Of a stretch of DNA of 64,000 bases, positions 8,268 through 17,968 are shown one piece after another. The stretch lies in the NCBI GenBank assembly GCA_963740255.1, contig CAVUDO010000005.1, positions 186,001 to 250,000 of the forward strand, in the 5' to 3' direction. The notes under the pieces were generated by a model. The model had not been told where the DNA came from. It saw only the letters and a list, made by a program, of their open reading frames with translations, and searched no databases. This stretch comes from CAVUDO01 sp963740255 (GTDB lineage Bacteria > Actinomycetota > Actinomycetes > Mycobacteriales > Cryptosporangiaceae). Numbering within the stretch: position 1 is the first letter of the stretch; each line of letters starts with the position of its first letter. A program made the position numbers and the translations under genes.

Positions 8268-11029
8268 CGGGCCGCCTCCCCGGTGGCGTCACGGCGTAAC
8301 GACGTGGCGCTCACTCCGCGGTCGTCCCCGGTCGGGCCGTCCTGCCGGCCGGTCGACGCGGTGCGATCGTCCTCCGCCGTACCCGCGGCGTCACCGCTCG
8401 GCGCCGCTCCAGTCTCGACATGTGCCTCATTCTCGCTGGTCGCCGCCACTTCGGCCGGGCCGGGCCCCGGCGCGTCGCCGGCTGGGGCGTCCTCGGCCGG
8501 CCCGGGGCCCGGCGCGTTGCCGGCTGGGGCGTCCTCGGCCGGCCCGGGCGAGGCGGCGACAGACCCGCGGCCGTCGACGGACCCGGCTGCCGACCCGGAT
8601 GTGGCCGGGGGCCGGGTCGGCAGCCGGGTGTCCCCGGCCGGGGCGTCGGGAGTCGGCGGGGGCGCGAGGAGGGTGCGGCGGTTCCTGGGCTTCGCGGGGG
8701 CCTTCTTCGGCTTCGCGGGGGCCTTCTTCGCGGCCGCCTTCGGGGCGGCGGCCTTGGCCGGCTTCCTGGCCGGCTTCGTGGCCGGGGCCGGGGCGGCCGC
8801 CTTCTTGGCCGGGCGGTTGCGCGGTCGCCTGGCCGGCGCGGGTGCCGGTTCGGCCGTCGGCTCCCCGTGCCCGTCGCCGGCGTCCGGCGTCTCCGCCTGG
8901 TCGGACAGCGGGGACGGGGCGGTCTCCGCTGCCAGGGCGTCCGCGGTCGGTACGGCTTCCCCGGATGCCTCGGCCTCGTCCAGCGGCGCCGTCAGCGGAT
9001 CCGGAACCACCTCCGGCGGCGGGTCCGGCGGCGGCGCGGTCTCCGGCTCCCCCGCCGGCGGGGGGAAGACCCGGCCTCGGCGCAGGTCGACGACCGCGAC
9101 GGCGCCGCGGAGCTGCTCGGCCAGGTCGACCGGGGGCGCCAGTTCGGCCAGCCGGGCCAGGTAGCGCCGCTCCTCGGAGTCGAGCAGCGCCCGCACCCGT
9201 TCGAGCAGGTCGGCGCGGGCCCGCTCGACCAGCGACTGCACCTCGTCGTCGGAGAACACCGCGGTGAGCAGCGACCGCGAGAGACCCACCGTGCCGCCCA
9301 CGATGCTCACCTCGACACCGGTGGGAAGCGGCACGTCCTGGCTGGACGCGGCACCGACCATCACCGCGACCGAGGTGGCGCCGACCTCGGTGTCGATCAT
9401 CCCGACCATGGCGTCGATGGCCCGGACCCAGCCGAGGCCGGCCAGCTCCGCGGCGTCGAGCAGCGACGGCGAGCAGCGGCCGAGGTTGCCGACCGCGCCG
9501 CGCACCGCGACGACCCCGCCGGGCCGGGCCCGCCAGGCGATCGACGCGGCCTCGGCGGCGTGCTCCGCGGCCGCGGTGACCAGCCGGGCGATCCCGGCTA
9601 CCAGCTCGGCCCGGACCTTCACCGCACGCGCCGCCCGGGGACCGGACAGGCCGTCCTTGCCGGCCGCGCGTTCGAGCACCCGGCCCAGGTCGCCCTGCCC
9701 GACGAAGTCCTGCCAGAGCGCGAGCACCGCACCCTGGAAGATCGTGCCGCCGGTCACCCCGCGGGCAACCCGGTGCCGTGCGTCGGCGTAGACACCCTGG
9801 GTGGCCTTCCTCAGCTCCTCCAGCGCGGCCTGCTGGGACTCCGTGGACGCGGCCAGGTCGCCCACCGTGCGCGACAGGTCGGCGAGCAGGCCGTCGAGGG
9901 TCTGCCGGACGATGCCGGCGCGGGCCTGCGGGGAGGCCGCCAGCCCGGCGGTCCACACGTACAGCGGGGCGACGGCGGCTTCGGGCAGCCGCCCGCCCTG
10001 CAGCGTCGACTCCTCCACGACGAACAGCGGCGCGTCGGCGAGCCCCTCGGCACGCAGCTTCTGGCGCAGGTGCCCGCTCACCACGCTCTCCACCGCCGGC
10101 CGCACCCGGTCGAGGACCAGCGCCACGGCCGCACCGCGTTCGACCGCGCGGCGCAACAGGGCCCACGGCACCCCGTCGGCGTAGCGGGCCGCCGAGGTGA
10201 CGAACAGCCACAGGTCGGCGGCGTCGAGCAGCCTGGTGGCCAGCTCCCGGTTGGAGTCCACCACCGAGTCGACGTCCGGGGTGTCGAGCAGGGCCACGCC
10301 CGGCGGGATCGACTCGGCCGGCACCACCCGCAGCGCCCCCGGCCCGTCGCCCCGCGGCAGGGTGGGCAGCAGCCGGGCCTCGGTGAACGCGTCGGCGTCG
10401 TGCGGATGGCAGACCAGCACCGGGGTGCGGGTGGTGGGGCGCAGCACGCCGGTGGGGCTCACCGGCGCACCGACCAGGCTGTTGACCAGTGTGGACTTCC
10501 CGGCTCCGGTGGAACCCCCGACGACGGCGAGCAGCGGGGCGTCCAGCCGTCGCAGCCGGGGCAGCACGTAGTCCTCGCACTGCGCCACCAGCCGGCGGAT
10601 CGTCGCCGTGGCGGCGTCCGCGCCGGGCAGCGGCAGGTCGAACCGGGCCCGGGACAGCTCGTCGCGGAGACCATGCACCGCGTAGGCGAGCGCCTCGGCG
10701 TCGGACACCGGGTCCTCGGTGGGCTCCGCGCCCACGGCCGGCGCGCCCGCTGCACCGGGCGGTGCGGTGTGCCCGGTTCCGGCCTCCGGGTGCTCGGTTC
10801 CGGCCTCCGGCACAGCTGGGGACGCTTCCGGGGTGCGGTTGGCATCCGGGGTGCGGTTGGCATCCGGGTCGGACGGCACTGCCGAGCCGACCGCGATGTC
10901 CGGTATGACATGACGCTCGGACGAGGTGGACGCGGCGGAGGACACGTCGGACGGCGGACGCGCGGCCGGCACCGGCGGCGCGTCCCGCGGAGTCTCCTTC
11001 TCCCGGGGTGGTTCCCCGTCCGTCGTCAC
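8264..11029 (-). CDS. Dynamin-like GTPase with H1-like Ala/Lys/Pro tail (DynA-like)
   Basis: 921 residues from GTG 11029 (GGGAGGGAG upstream; the frame runs open to 11275 but that part is not gene-like). A proline/alanine-rich leader with tandem PDANRT units precedes the GTPase domain. The P-loop GGSTGAGKST is at about residues 171-180 and LLDTPDVDSV is G3. After a helical stalk comes a highly basic stretch coded by about 8670-8850, made of PAKKAAAP/KPAKAAAPK/KKAPAKPK units like histone H1 or HU tails. The C-terminus is then acidic and again repetitive (PGPGPAEDAPAG). First gene of a two-GTPase operon. The tail might bind DNA or wall polymer; that is inference. Confidence 0.75.
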   Translation of the reverse strand: MTTDGEPPREKETPRDAPPVPAARPPSDVSSAASTSSERHVIPDIAVGSAVPSDPDANRTPDANRTPEASPAVPEAGTEHPEAGTGHTAPPGAAGAPAVGAEPTEDPVSDAEALAYAVHGLRDELSRARFDLPLPGADAATATIRRLVAQCEDYVLPRLRRLDAPLLAVVGGSTGAGKSTLVNSLVGAPVSPTGVLRPTTRTPVLVCHPHDADAFTEARLLPTLPRGDGPGALRVVPAESIPPGVALLDTPDVDSVVDSNRELATRLLDAADLWLFVTSAARYADGVPWALLRRAVERGAAVALVLDRVRPAVESVVSGHLRQKLRAEGLADAPLFVVEESTLQGGRLPEAAVAPLYVWTAGLAASPQARAGIVRQTLDGLLADLSRTVGDLAASTESQQAALEELRKATQGVYADARHRVARGVTGGTIFQGAVLALWQDFVGQGDLGRVLERAAGKDGLSGPRAARAVKVRAELVAGIARLVTAAAEHAAEAASIAWRARPGGVVAVRGAVGNLGRCSPSLLDAAELAGLGWVRAIDAMVGMIDTEVGATSVAVMVGAASSQDVPLPTGVEVSIVGGTVGLSRSLLTAVFSDDEVQSLVERARADLLERVRALLDSEERRYLARLAELAPPVDLAEQLRGAVAVVDLRRGRVFPPPAGEPETAPPPDPPPEVVPDPLTAPLDEAEASGEAVPTADALAAETAPSPLSDQAETPDAGDGHGEPTAEPAPAPARRPRNRPAKKAAAPAPATKPARKPAKAAAPKAAAKKAPAKPKKAPAKPRNRRTLLAPPPTPDAPAGDTRLPTRPPATSGSAAGSVDGRGSVAASPGPAEDAPAGNAPGPGPAEDAPAGDAPGPGPAEVAATSENEAHVETGAAPSGDAAGTAEDDRTASTGRQDGPTGDDRGVSATSLRRDATGEAAR
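8463..8560 (+). repeat. Tandem repeat in the dynamin-like gene
   Basis: Two near-identical copies of about 45 bases containing GGCTGGGGCGTCCTCGGCCG, with a third degenerate copy before them. They code the PAEDAPAG(N/D)APGPG units of the GTPase C-terminus. A second pair lies at 8688-8707 and 8709-8728 (GGCTTCGCGGGGGCCTTCTT) inside the lysine-rich tail. Confidence 0.75.
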
Positions 11030-11383
11030 GAGCAAAGCCTGCTCCCTCCCACGGCCCCGACACAACGCACGGCGGACCCGGCGGGTCGCGTCGCCCACGA
11101 ACGGCCGGTACTGGTGCGACGCGGGCCAGCCCGTTCCCGTGGTGCGGACCGGGTCGGGAGCCGGCCGCGCGCGACCGCCGCGACCTGTCCCGCGGCACGG
11201 ACGACCAGTCCGGCTGTGTGCGGCGCACGTCGCTCTTACCCACGCGGGGTGAATCACAACACAACCCGCGTACACCGCGCATCCCCGCGAAGAATGTCCG
11301 CTTTTCAGACGACTGGTTCGCGCCGTGAGCGCTGAACTCCGGAACGGAGTGTCCGACCGACCAGTTCCTGGCGGGCGAACCGG

Positions 11384-12799
11384 TCAGAGGTACATGCCGG
11401 TGCGCTCGTCCCCGGAGGCGGGTGCGGGTTCGCGCCGGTCGCCGACGGTCTCGCCGAAGAAGACCCGGCCGCCGAAGTCGCCCTGCAGCCGGTCGTCCAG
11501 GGTGTCGGCCAGGCCGGTCATCACCCGGATCGCCATGCTCAGGTGGGACGGCTGGAAGTCCTTGCCGAACACCCCCACCGACGCCCAGACCGTGCCGTCG
11601 GCCAGGTAGAGCCGCCCGACGGGCATCGTCCGGGTGATCGTCGACAGCCGTTCGTACAACCGCTGGGTGGGCTGCACCCCGGTCAGCACCGGCGAGCACA
11701 CGTCCACCAGCGGCGGGTCGTCGCTGAGCCGGACGAACACCATCGCCGAGCCGCTGCGGATCGCGATGTCGCCGTCGGAGTCCACGGGCAGCTCGTGCTG
11801 CGGCCGGGCCAACAGGTCGGCGACGACGGCCCGCACCCGGGTGAGCAGCGGCGCGGTGGGGTCGTGCGCCTCGGGGTGCGGCCGGTCGGGCGTGCCGCCC
11901 GGGACGCGCCGGACCGAGCCCAGCGGCGGCAGATCGGCCTCGTCGTCCAGGGTGAGGGCGGTGTAGGTGAGGAAGGCCGGGTGCGGTGTGCCGAACACCT
12001 CGCGCAGCGTCCGCACCGCGATCGCCGCCAGCCGGGGGGCGTCGGCGATGTCGGTGTGCAGCCCGAAGTTCTCGGCCGTGCCGTCCACCACCCCGGGCGG
12101 CGACCAGCCGAGCGCCACCAGCTGGCCGACGGCCTGCCGGTCGAGCCGGTGGCTGGCGGGGAGGGCGGCGTTCCCGACGGCTTCGGCGTACAGCATGGCC
12201 TCGTCGCGGACGGTGAACTCGAGGTAGTACGTCGCGTCGCCGGTGCCGCCCGCGGTCGGGTCGAGGGTGAGGGTGAGCTGGGCTCCCAGCGGCAGGTCGC
12301 CGAGTGCCTTGGCGAGCACCGTGGTGAGGTCCTGCCAAGCGGCGTCGACCTTGGCGGCCAGGTCGACGGTGGCGGGGTCCTCGGCCGGATGCCCGCCGAC
12401 GGGCGGCGCGGACGGGGCCGGCACGGCCGCCGCCGGCACGGCCGCGGCCGGATCGTGGCCCGGGTCGCCGAGCTCCAGGAAGCGTTCGAGCACCGTCTCG
12501 CGCAGGCGGGCGGTGTTGCGGCAGGTGCGCAGGTAGGCCAGTTGCGCCTTGGCGCCGCGCGGCGGGGTGTCCTGGTCGCCGAGGCCGGCGGCGCGGAGTC
12601 CGGCCACCACGTCCGCCCGGGCGTCGCCGTCGCGCGCCAGCCAGCGGTCGCGCAGCGCCGGCCAGGCCACCCGGACGAAGCCGGCGTCGGGCACCGGCCC
12701 GAAGGTCTGCCGCAGCGCGTCGCCGCACTCGTCCTCCAGCGCCAGCTCGCGCGCCAGCTCGCAGGCGAGGTCGTCCGGCACGCGCGCCCAGTCGAACAC
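11384..12799 (-). CDS. YbjN/TY-Chap domain protein
   Basis: 471 residues from GTG 12799 (GGAGGG upstream). The C-terminal 130 residues (from about LPVDSDGDIAIRSG) match the YbjN/TY-Chap chaperone-like fold: a beta-strand start, VFVRLSDDPPLVDVCSPVL, and a helix HLSMAIRVMTGLADTLDD. The N-terminal half carries a second, TY-Chap-like region rich in Ala/Pro. It has no signal or membrane segment. It lies upstream of the dynamin pair on the same strand, separated by about 350 bases. Function in actinobacteria is unproven; binding of secretion or surface proteins has been suggested for the family. Confidence 0.65.
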   Translation of the reverse strand: MFDWARVPDDLACELARELALEDECGDALRQTFGPVPDAGFVRVAWPALRDRWLARDGDARADVVAGLRAAGLGDQDTPPRGAKAQLAYLRTCRNTARLRETVLERFLELGDPGHDPAAAVPAAAVPAPSAPPVGGHPAEDPATVDLAAKVDAAWQDLTTVLAKALGDLPLGAQLTLTLDPTAGGTGDATYYLEFTVRDEAMLYAEAVGNAALPASHRLDRQAVGQLVALGWSPPGVVDGTAENFGLHTDIADAPRLAAIAVRTLREVFGTPHPAFLTYTALTLDDEADLPPLGSVRRVPGGTPDRPHPEAHDPTAPLLTRVRAVVADLLARPQHELPVDSDGDIAIRSGSAMVFVRLSDDPPLVDVCSPVLTGVQPTQRLYERLSTITRTMPVGRLYLADGTVWASVGVFGKDFQPSHLSMAIRVMTGLADTLDDRLQGDFGGRVFFGETVGDRREPAPASGDERTGMYL

Positions 12800-12927
12800 C
12801 GTTCCCCGCCCTCCTTCGTCCCGTCGTCGGAGCCTCCCACGACCCCGGCCGCGGCCTCTCACGGGTACACCGCGAAGTGGCCGGCGAAGCTGGGCGGCCG
12901 CTTGCACCTGCGGCCGCCCAGGCGTCC

Positions 12928-13326
12928 CTATGGCGTCGTGGTCACCCACGCACAGGCTTCACCGGGGGTTCCCTTGAGGCTGGGACTCCGCGCCTCTAAC
13001 CACGCTTGGGCGACGCCCGCGGCCTGCACCTCGTAGAGGAGGCGGGCCAGCCCGAGTCGCCGAGCACGTTCCTGTCGGCGGGGATCCAGCGCGGTCCCTA
13101 CAACGACCACTTGCAAGGCGGCGAGCGGGGCCACCAACCCGACGGCCTTGTCCCTTCCCCTCCGCGAGTTGATCGTGCCAATGGAACCGACGTCCAGCTC
13201 GAGGTGCCAGGACCGTACTTCCTCACGGACTGAGCCAGCCTGCTCTGCTTCGAGCACCGCAGCGGCGAGCACGTACACGCTCGCTTCAACGCGCACCGAC
13301 TCGTCAACATAGGCAACCCAGCTCAT
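12928..13326 (-). pseudogene. Degraded DUF3800-like (RNase H-fold) gene with compensating frameshifts
   Basis: The frame opens MSWVAYVDES, the strand-Asp start of DUF3800-like proteins, and resumes with VVVVGTALDPRRQERARR and GVAQAWLEARSPSL, all typical of an actinobacterial DUF3800-like family. Between them the reading frame gives meaningless sequence, while the -1 frame reads TVLAPRAGRRFHWHDQL; its HWHD motif is what the family shows there. So one base seems lost near 13212 and one gained near 13155. The protein also stops short after SPSL, lacking the family C-terminus. Best read as a decaying gene. Function of intact members is unknown, probably nuclease-like. Confidence 0.55.
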
Positions 13327-13419
13327 CTGAACACCCCGCCATGACCTCCCTGGTGACAGTTCTCTTATCCGGCGAGTCCGTGGCAGAGCGTCGGTACAGC
13401 CAAGCCCACCGGACCCTGC

Positions 13420-13770
13420 TCAGGACGAGCCAGCTGCTTCGACTGACGTGGCCGGGCCCTCGATAGGCGCCCACTTCCACCGCCCCTTGATCTTGGACAA
13501 CACGTCGCCGAGGTCGGCGTCCGTACCCGGGTCAGGGTGGACGATCGTATCGATGAGCTGCCCGAGCACGCTGCCCGCGTGGTAGAGCCGCACGGTATCG
13601 CCGGTCGTCGTCTCTCCGAGAGTGGGGTACACCTGGACGTCCTGGGTCACCAGCGCTGAGGTGAGTTCCATGGCGAGACCAGACTTCATGCGGGTGGTGG
13701 GCGCATCCGAGACCTCGCGAAGCAGCTCGGTGATCTCAGTGCCTTGGATGGTGAGGAAAGCACGCCCGTT
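13420..13770 (-). pseudogene. Orphan coding fragment without a start codon
   Basis: About 117 codons of protein-like sequence (FLTIQGTEITELLREVSDAP ... KIKGRWKWAPIEG) ending at the stop at 13420. No ATG, GTG or TTG lies near its apparent N-terminus. The first in-frame ATGs are at 13689 and 13671, inside the conserved-looking part. It sits immediately downstream of the nnaR stop at 13788. I do not recognise the family. It is either a 5'-truncated gene or one using a rare start such as CTG. GC is lower than in the flanks. Confidence 0.45.
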
Positions 13771-13787
13771 GAGCCGTTGTCTGAGCC

Positions 13788-14927
13788 TCAGCGGTCGTCG
13801 GAGTGGACGGCGAGGCGGTAGCCGCGCTTGACGACGGTCTGGACCAGGTCGGGACGGCCCAGCGCGGCGCGGAGGCGGCCGATCGCCACCTCGACGGCGT
13901 GCTCGTCGCCGGCGTCGGGCAACTCCCCGAGCAGGCTCCGCCGGTCGACCACCGCACCCTCGGCCCGCACCAGCGCGCGCAGCAGGACGGCCAGCACCGG
14001 CGACAGCGGGATCACGTCGTTCCCGACCACCGCGGCGCTGCCGCGCACCCGCACCGTTCCGTGGTCGGTCGCCAGTCCGGCCCGGCCGCCCGCCGCGAGG
14101 TGGTCGGCCACACACCGGACCAGCGCGCCGAGCCGGGCCCGGTCGGGCATCAGCGGCTTCACTCCCAGCACCTGCAACGGCCCCGCGGTGACGATCCCGA
14201 CGGCGGCCGGCAGGACGTCCCCGCCGAGGGCGTCCACCAGGTCGGCGAGCCGGCCGGCCTCGTCCGCGGCGTCCAGCAGCGCCTTCGCACCCGGCGCGCT
14301 GGTGAACACCACAGCGTCCACGGTGCGGGCGCACATCGCGTCGATCGCGCGCGTCACGGCCGCCGGATTGGGCGACGGGCCCCACCGGTACACCGGCACG
14401 GCGTGGACACGGGCGCCGGCCGCGCGCAGCCGGTCGACCTGGTCGTCGTCGATGACGCCGTGCAGCTGGAACGCGATCCGGCGGCCCGCGACACCTTCGG
14501 CGAGCAGCCGGTCGACGATCTCGCCGGTGGTCTCGGATTCGGCGGCCCAGGTCTCGACCAGCCCGGCCGCGCGGATCGCGCCACGCGCCTTGGGACCCCG
14601 GGCGTAGATGCGGGCCGCCCCGAGCACCTTCAGCAGGGCCGGCGCCCTGCCGGCCGCGTCCACCGCCTCGATCCAGCCGCGCATGCCGATGCCGGTGGTG
14701 ACCACCACGTCGTCCGGCGGGTCGGCCAGCACCTGGCTGGTCGCCTCGTGCAGCCAGGAGTCCTCCACGAGCGGGACGATTCGGAGGGTCGGCGCATGCA
14801 GCACCTGGGCACCGCGGCGTTCGAAGGACGCCGTCAGCTCCTCGGAGCGGCGGTCGGAGGTGAGCGCGATCGTGAACCCCGCCAGCTGGCGGGGGTCGAC
14901 GCCGGGCGCCTTGGCCTCCGTCGTCAC
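13788..14927 (-). CDS. nnaR: NnaR-type regulator: uroporphyrinogen-III synthase-like domain plus winged helix
   Basis: 379 residues, start GTG 14927 overlapping the nirD stop (GTGA). Residues 15-255 have the two-lobed HemD fold (GFTIALTSDRR, VVVTTGIGMRGW, AVVFTSAPGAKALL). The last 100 residues are an OmpR-type winged helix ending VVKRGYRLAVH. NnaR proteins of Streptomyces and mycobacteria have exactly this architecture and act with GlnR as activators of nitrate/nitrite assimilation genes. Position as the last gene of the narK-nasA-nirBD run supports this over a plain haem enzyme. HemD activity may be lost; not testable from sequence. Confidence 0.85.
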   Translation of the reverse strand: MTTEAKAPGVDPRQLAGFTIALTSDRRSEELTASFERRGAQVLHAPTLRIVPLVEDSWLHEATSQVLADPPDDVVVTTGIGMRGWIEAVDAAGRAPALLKVLGAARIYARGPKARGAIRAAGLVETWAAESETTGEIVDRLLAEGVAGRRIAFQLHGVIDDDQVDRLRAAGARVHAVPVYRWGPSPNPAAVTRAIDAMCARTVDAVVFTSAPGAKALLDAADEAGRLADLVDALGGDVLPAAVGIVTAGPLQVLGVKPLMPDRARLGALVRCVADHLAAGGRAGLATDHGTVRVRGSAAVVGNDVIPLSPVLAVLLRALVRAEGAVVDRRSLLGELPDAGDEHAVEVAIGRLRAALGRPDLVQTVVKRGYRLAVHSDDR

Positions 14928-15379
14928 GTGCGCGGCTCCCCGGCGGGCTCGACGGCGATCTCGACCACCCCGCCGCGCACCCGGACGGGGTGCACGGCCA
15001 GGCACAGAGTCGCGTCGTCGAGACACCGCCCGGTCGCCAGGTCGTAGACCTGTTTGTGCATCGGCGAGGCCACCGTCGGCGTGGCCCCCCGGGTGCCGAC
15101 GATACCCCTGGCCATGACGTAGGCCCCGGACACCGGATCGCGGTGGTCCACGGCGTGCAGCGCCCCGTCCCAGGTGCGGAACAGGGCAACCTGCCGACCG
15201 GCCACCAGGGCGGCCACCCCGCGCTCGGGTTCGAGGTCGTCGAGCCGGCACACCGCGGTCCATCCGCCCCGCGGTGTGCGGAGGACGCCAGCGGGCTCGA
15301 CGCGGCGACGGGGCCGGGCCCGGCCGCCCGGCTCGGCGTCGCGGCCCGAGGCGCCGGACGCTTCGGCCAGCGCGGTCAC
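14924..15379 (-). CDS. nirD: Assimilatory nitrite reductase small subunit NirD
   Basis: 151 residues from GTG 15379, overlapping the nirB stop (GTGA). It has a Rieske-like fold (WTAVCRLDDLEPERGVAALV, VALFRTWDGALHAVDHRDP, MHKQVYDLATGRCLDD) but lacks the paired Cys-His ligands of true Rieske proteins. That is normal for NirD of the NAD(P)H-dependent nitrite reductase. It pairs with NirB in the cytoplasm to reduce nitrite to ammonium. A 40-residue arginine-rich N-terminal extension is present. Translation probably depends on coupling to nirB, whose frameshift would reduce it. Confidence 0.86.
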   Translation of the reverse strand: MTALAEASGASGRDAEPGGRARPRRRVEPAGVLRTPRGGWTAVCRLDDLEPERGVAALVAGRQVALFRTWDGALHAVDHRDPVSGAYVMARGIVGTRGATPTVASPMHKQVYDLATGRCLDDATLCLAVHPVRVRGGVVEIAVEPAGEPRT

Positions 15380-17968
15380 CGGGGCATCCGTTCCAGGCGG
15401 GGGCCGGCGATCAGGACGGCGTCGCCGGACGCGCGTTCCGTAGCGGAGGCCGGGCGGCGCTGGCCGCGTTCGGTCACGTAGGCCAGGCTCGGGTCGCCCT
15501 CGTCCGGCGCGTTGACGAACGACGTGAACCGGCGCAGCTTCTCCGGGTCGTCCAGGGTGGCCGCCCACTCGTCGGCGTAGTTCTCGACGTGCGCGGCCAT
15601 CGCGGCGTCCAGGTCGGCCGCGATGCCCAGGCTGTCGGCGAGCACCACCTCGCGGACGTGGTCGAGGCCGCCCTCGATCTCCTCCAGCCACGGTGCGGTG
15701 CGCTGCAGCCGGTCGGCGGTGCGGACGTAGTACAGGAGGAACCGGTCGATGGTGCGCACCAGCGTCTCGGTGTCCAGGTCCTCGGCCAGCAGGCGCGCGT
15801 GCCGGGGGGTGAAGCCGCCGTTGCCGCCGACGTACACGTTCCAGCCGTGCTCGGTGGCGATCACGCCGACGTCCTTGCTGCGCGCCTCGGCGCACTCCCG
15901 CGCGCAGCCGGACACCCCGAGCTTGATCTTGTGCGGCGCCCGCAGGCCCCGGTACCGCAGCTCCAGCGCTACGGCGAGCCCGACCGAGTCCTGCACGCCG
16001 TACCGGCACCAGGTGGAGCCCACGCACGACTTCACCGTGCGCACCGCCTTGCCGTACGCGTGGCCGGACTCGAACCCGGCGGCCACCAGCCGGGCCCAGA
16101 TCCTCGGAAGCTCCTCGATCCGGGCGCCGAACAGGTCGATCCGCTGGCCGCCGGTGATCTTGGTGTAGAGGCCGAAGTCGCGGGCGATCTCGCCGATCGC
16201 GATCAGCCCGTCCGGGGTGATCTCGCCGCCCGGCACCCGGGGGACGACCGAGTAGGTGCCGTCCTTCTGGATGTTGGCGAGCACGTGGTCGTTGGTGTCC
16301 TGCAGCGCCGCCCGCTCGCCGTCGAGCACGTGTCCGGTGCCGACGCTGGCCAGGATCGACGCGACCACCGGCTTGCACACGTCGCACCCGCGTCCCCGGC
16401 CGTGCCGCGCGACCAGCTCGGAGAAGGAACGCAGCCCGCTCACGCGGACGACGTCGAAGAGCTGCGCCCGGGACAGGTCGAAGTGTTCGCACAGCGCCTT
16501 GCTGACGAGGACGCCGGCCGATTCGAGCTCGGTGGTCATCAGCCGCTTCACCAGCGGCAGGCACGACCCGCACCCGGTGCCGGCCTTCGTGCACGCCTTC
16601 ACCGCGCCGAGGTCCCGGCAGCCCCGGCGCCCCGTCCGCCCCCCGCACCGCCGCACGCACCGCGCCCGCCGAAACGTTGTGGCACGAGCACACGGCCGCG
16701 TCGTCCGGGAGGTCGCCGCCGGCCGGCACGCCGCCCTCGGGCAGCAGGTACGCGGACGGGTCGGCGCCGAGTTCGCGCCCGACCAGCGCCCGCAGCGTCC
16801 CGTAGGTCGAGGCGTCGCCGACCAGGATGCCGCCGCGCAGCGTGCGGGCGTCGTCGGAGAGCACCAGCTTCTTGTAGACCCCGGCCACCGGGTCGGCGTA
16901 CACCACCGACAGCGCGCCCTCGGACGTGCCGAACGCGTCGCCGAAGCTCGCGACGTCCACGCCGAGCAGCTTGAGCTTGGCCGACAGGTCGGCGCCGGGG
17001 AACGTCGCCGAGCCGCCGAGCAGCCGGTCGACGACCACCTCGGCCATCGCATAGCCGGGCGCCACCAGGCCGATGCACCGGCCCCGGATGCAGGCCACCT
17101 CGCCGGCCGCCCACACCTGCGGGTCGTCCGTCCGGCACGCGTCGTCCACCAGGACGCCACCGCGCTCCCCGACCGCCAGCCCCGCCGCCCGGGCCAACTC
17201 GTCCCGGGGGCGCACGCCCGTGGCGAACACCACGACGTCCACGTCGAGCTTGTCGCCGTCCGCGAACGCCATCCGCCCGACCTGGCCGCCCCGTGCGCGC
17301 GTGAGCCGGGCGGTGGCGGTGGCGGTCCGCACCTTCACGCCCAGCGCCTCGATCAGGCGCCGCAATGCCTGGCCGCCGCCCTCGTCCACCTGGAGCGGCA
17401 TCAGCCGGGGCGCGAACTCCACCACGGTGCTGTCCACACCGAGCGCCCGCAGCGCCCCGCCGGCCTCCAGGCCCAGCAGCCCGCCGCCCACCACCGCACC
17501 GCGCACCGGCCGCCGCAGGTTCTTCGACCGTTCCTCCACGTACGCCCGGAGCGCGGCCACGTCGTCCACGGTGCGGTAGACGAAGCAGCCGGGCAGGTCG
17601 CTGCCCTTCACCGGCGGGACGAACGGCGCCGAGCCGGTGGCCAGCACCAGGGCGTCGTAGGGCAGCATCCGGCCGGTCGCGGTGTGCACCACCCGGGCGT
17701 CGCGGTCGATCGAGGTCACGGCCTCGCCCCGGCGCAGGGTGACGTGCGGGTCGCGCCACAGCTCCTGATCGCCCAGGGCCAGGTCGGCGGGGTCCCGTCC
17801 GGAGAAGTACGTGGTCAGCGCGACCCGGTCGTAGGGCGCACGGGACTCCTCGGCCAGGACGGTCACGTGCCAGGCGTCAGCGGTGTCGCGGTCGCGCAGG
17901 GCGTCGACGAGCCGGTGCGCGACCATGCCGCCCCCGACCACGACCAGTTGGCGGGGAGGAGCGGTCAC
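15376..17968 (-). pseudogene. nirB: Nitrite reductase large subunit NirB, frameshifted
   Basis: Start GTG 17968 with GGAGG six bases upstream. The N-terminal part has the FAD/NAD(P) module (VVVGGGMVAHRLVDAL; VVGGGLLGLEAGGALRAL). The BFD-like [2Fe-2S] domain follows (CSCHNVSAG ... CTKAGTGCGSC). The C-terminal sirohaem/[4Fe-4S] domain shows SCVGSTWCR and SGCARECAEARSKD. The frame changes inside the BFD domain, in a run of six G at 16639-16644. With one base removed the protein would be 863 residues, the usual length. Whether the extra base is a mutation, a sequencing error or recoded cannot be told. All catalytic motifs are otherwise intact, suggesting a very recent event or artefact. Confidence 0.85.

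Noticed and set aside
8420..11335. Very long open frames on the plus strand opposite the dynamin genes
   Set aside because: High GC removes stop codons; the amino-acid composition (Gly, Arg, His, Gln rich) and lack of starts with ribosome sites show these are antisense shadows.
16621..16650. Programmed frameshift in nirB
   Set aside because: The G run could slip, but no stop codon, stem or known precedent for recoding in nirB supports a programmed event; simple mutation or read error is more likely.
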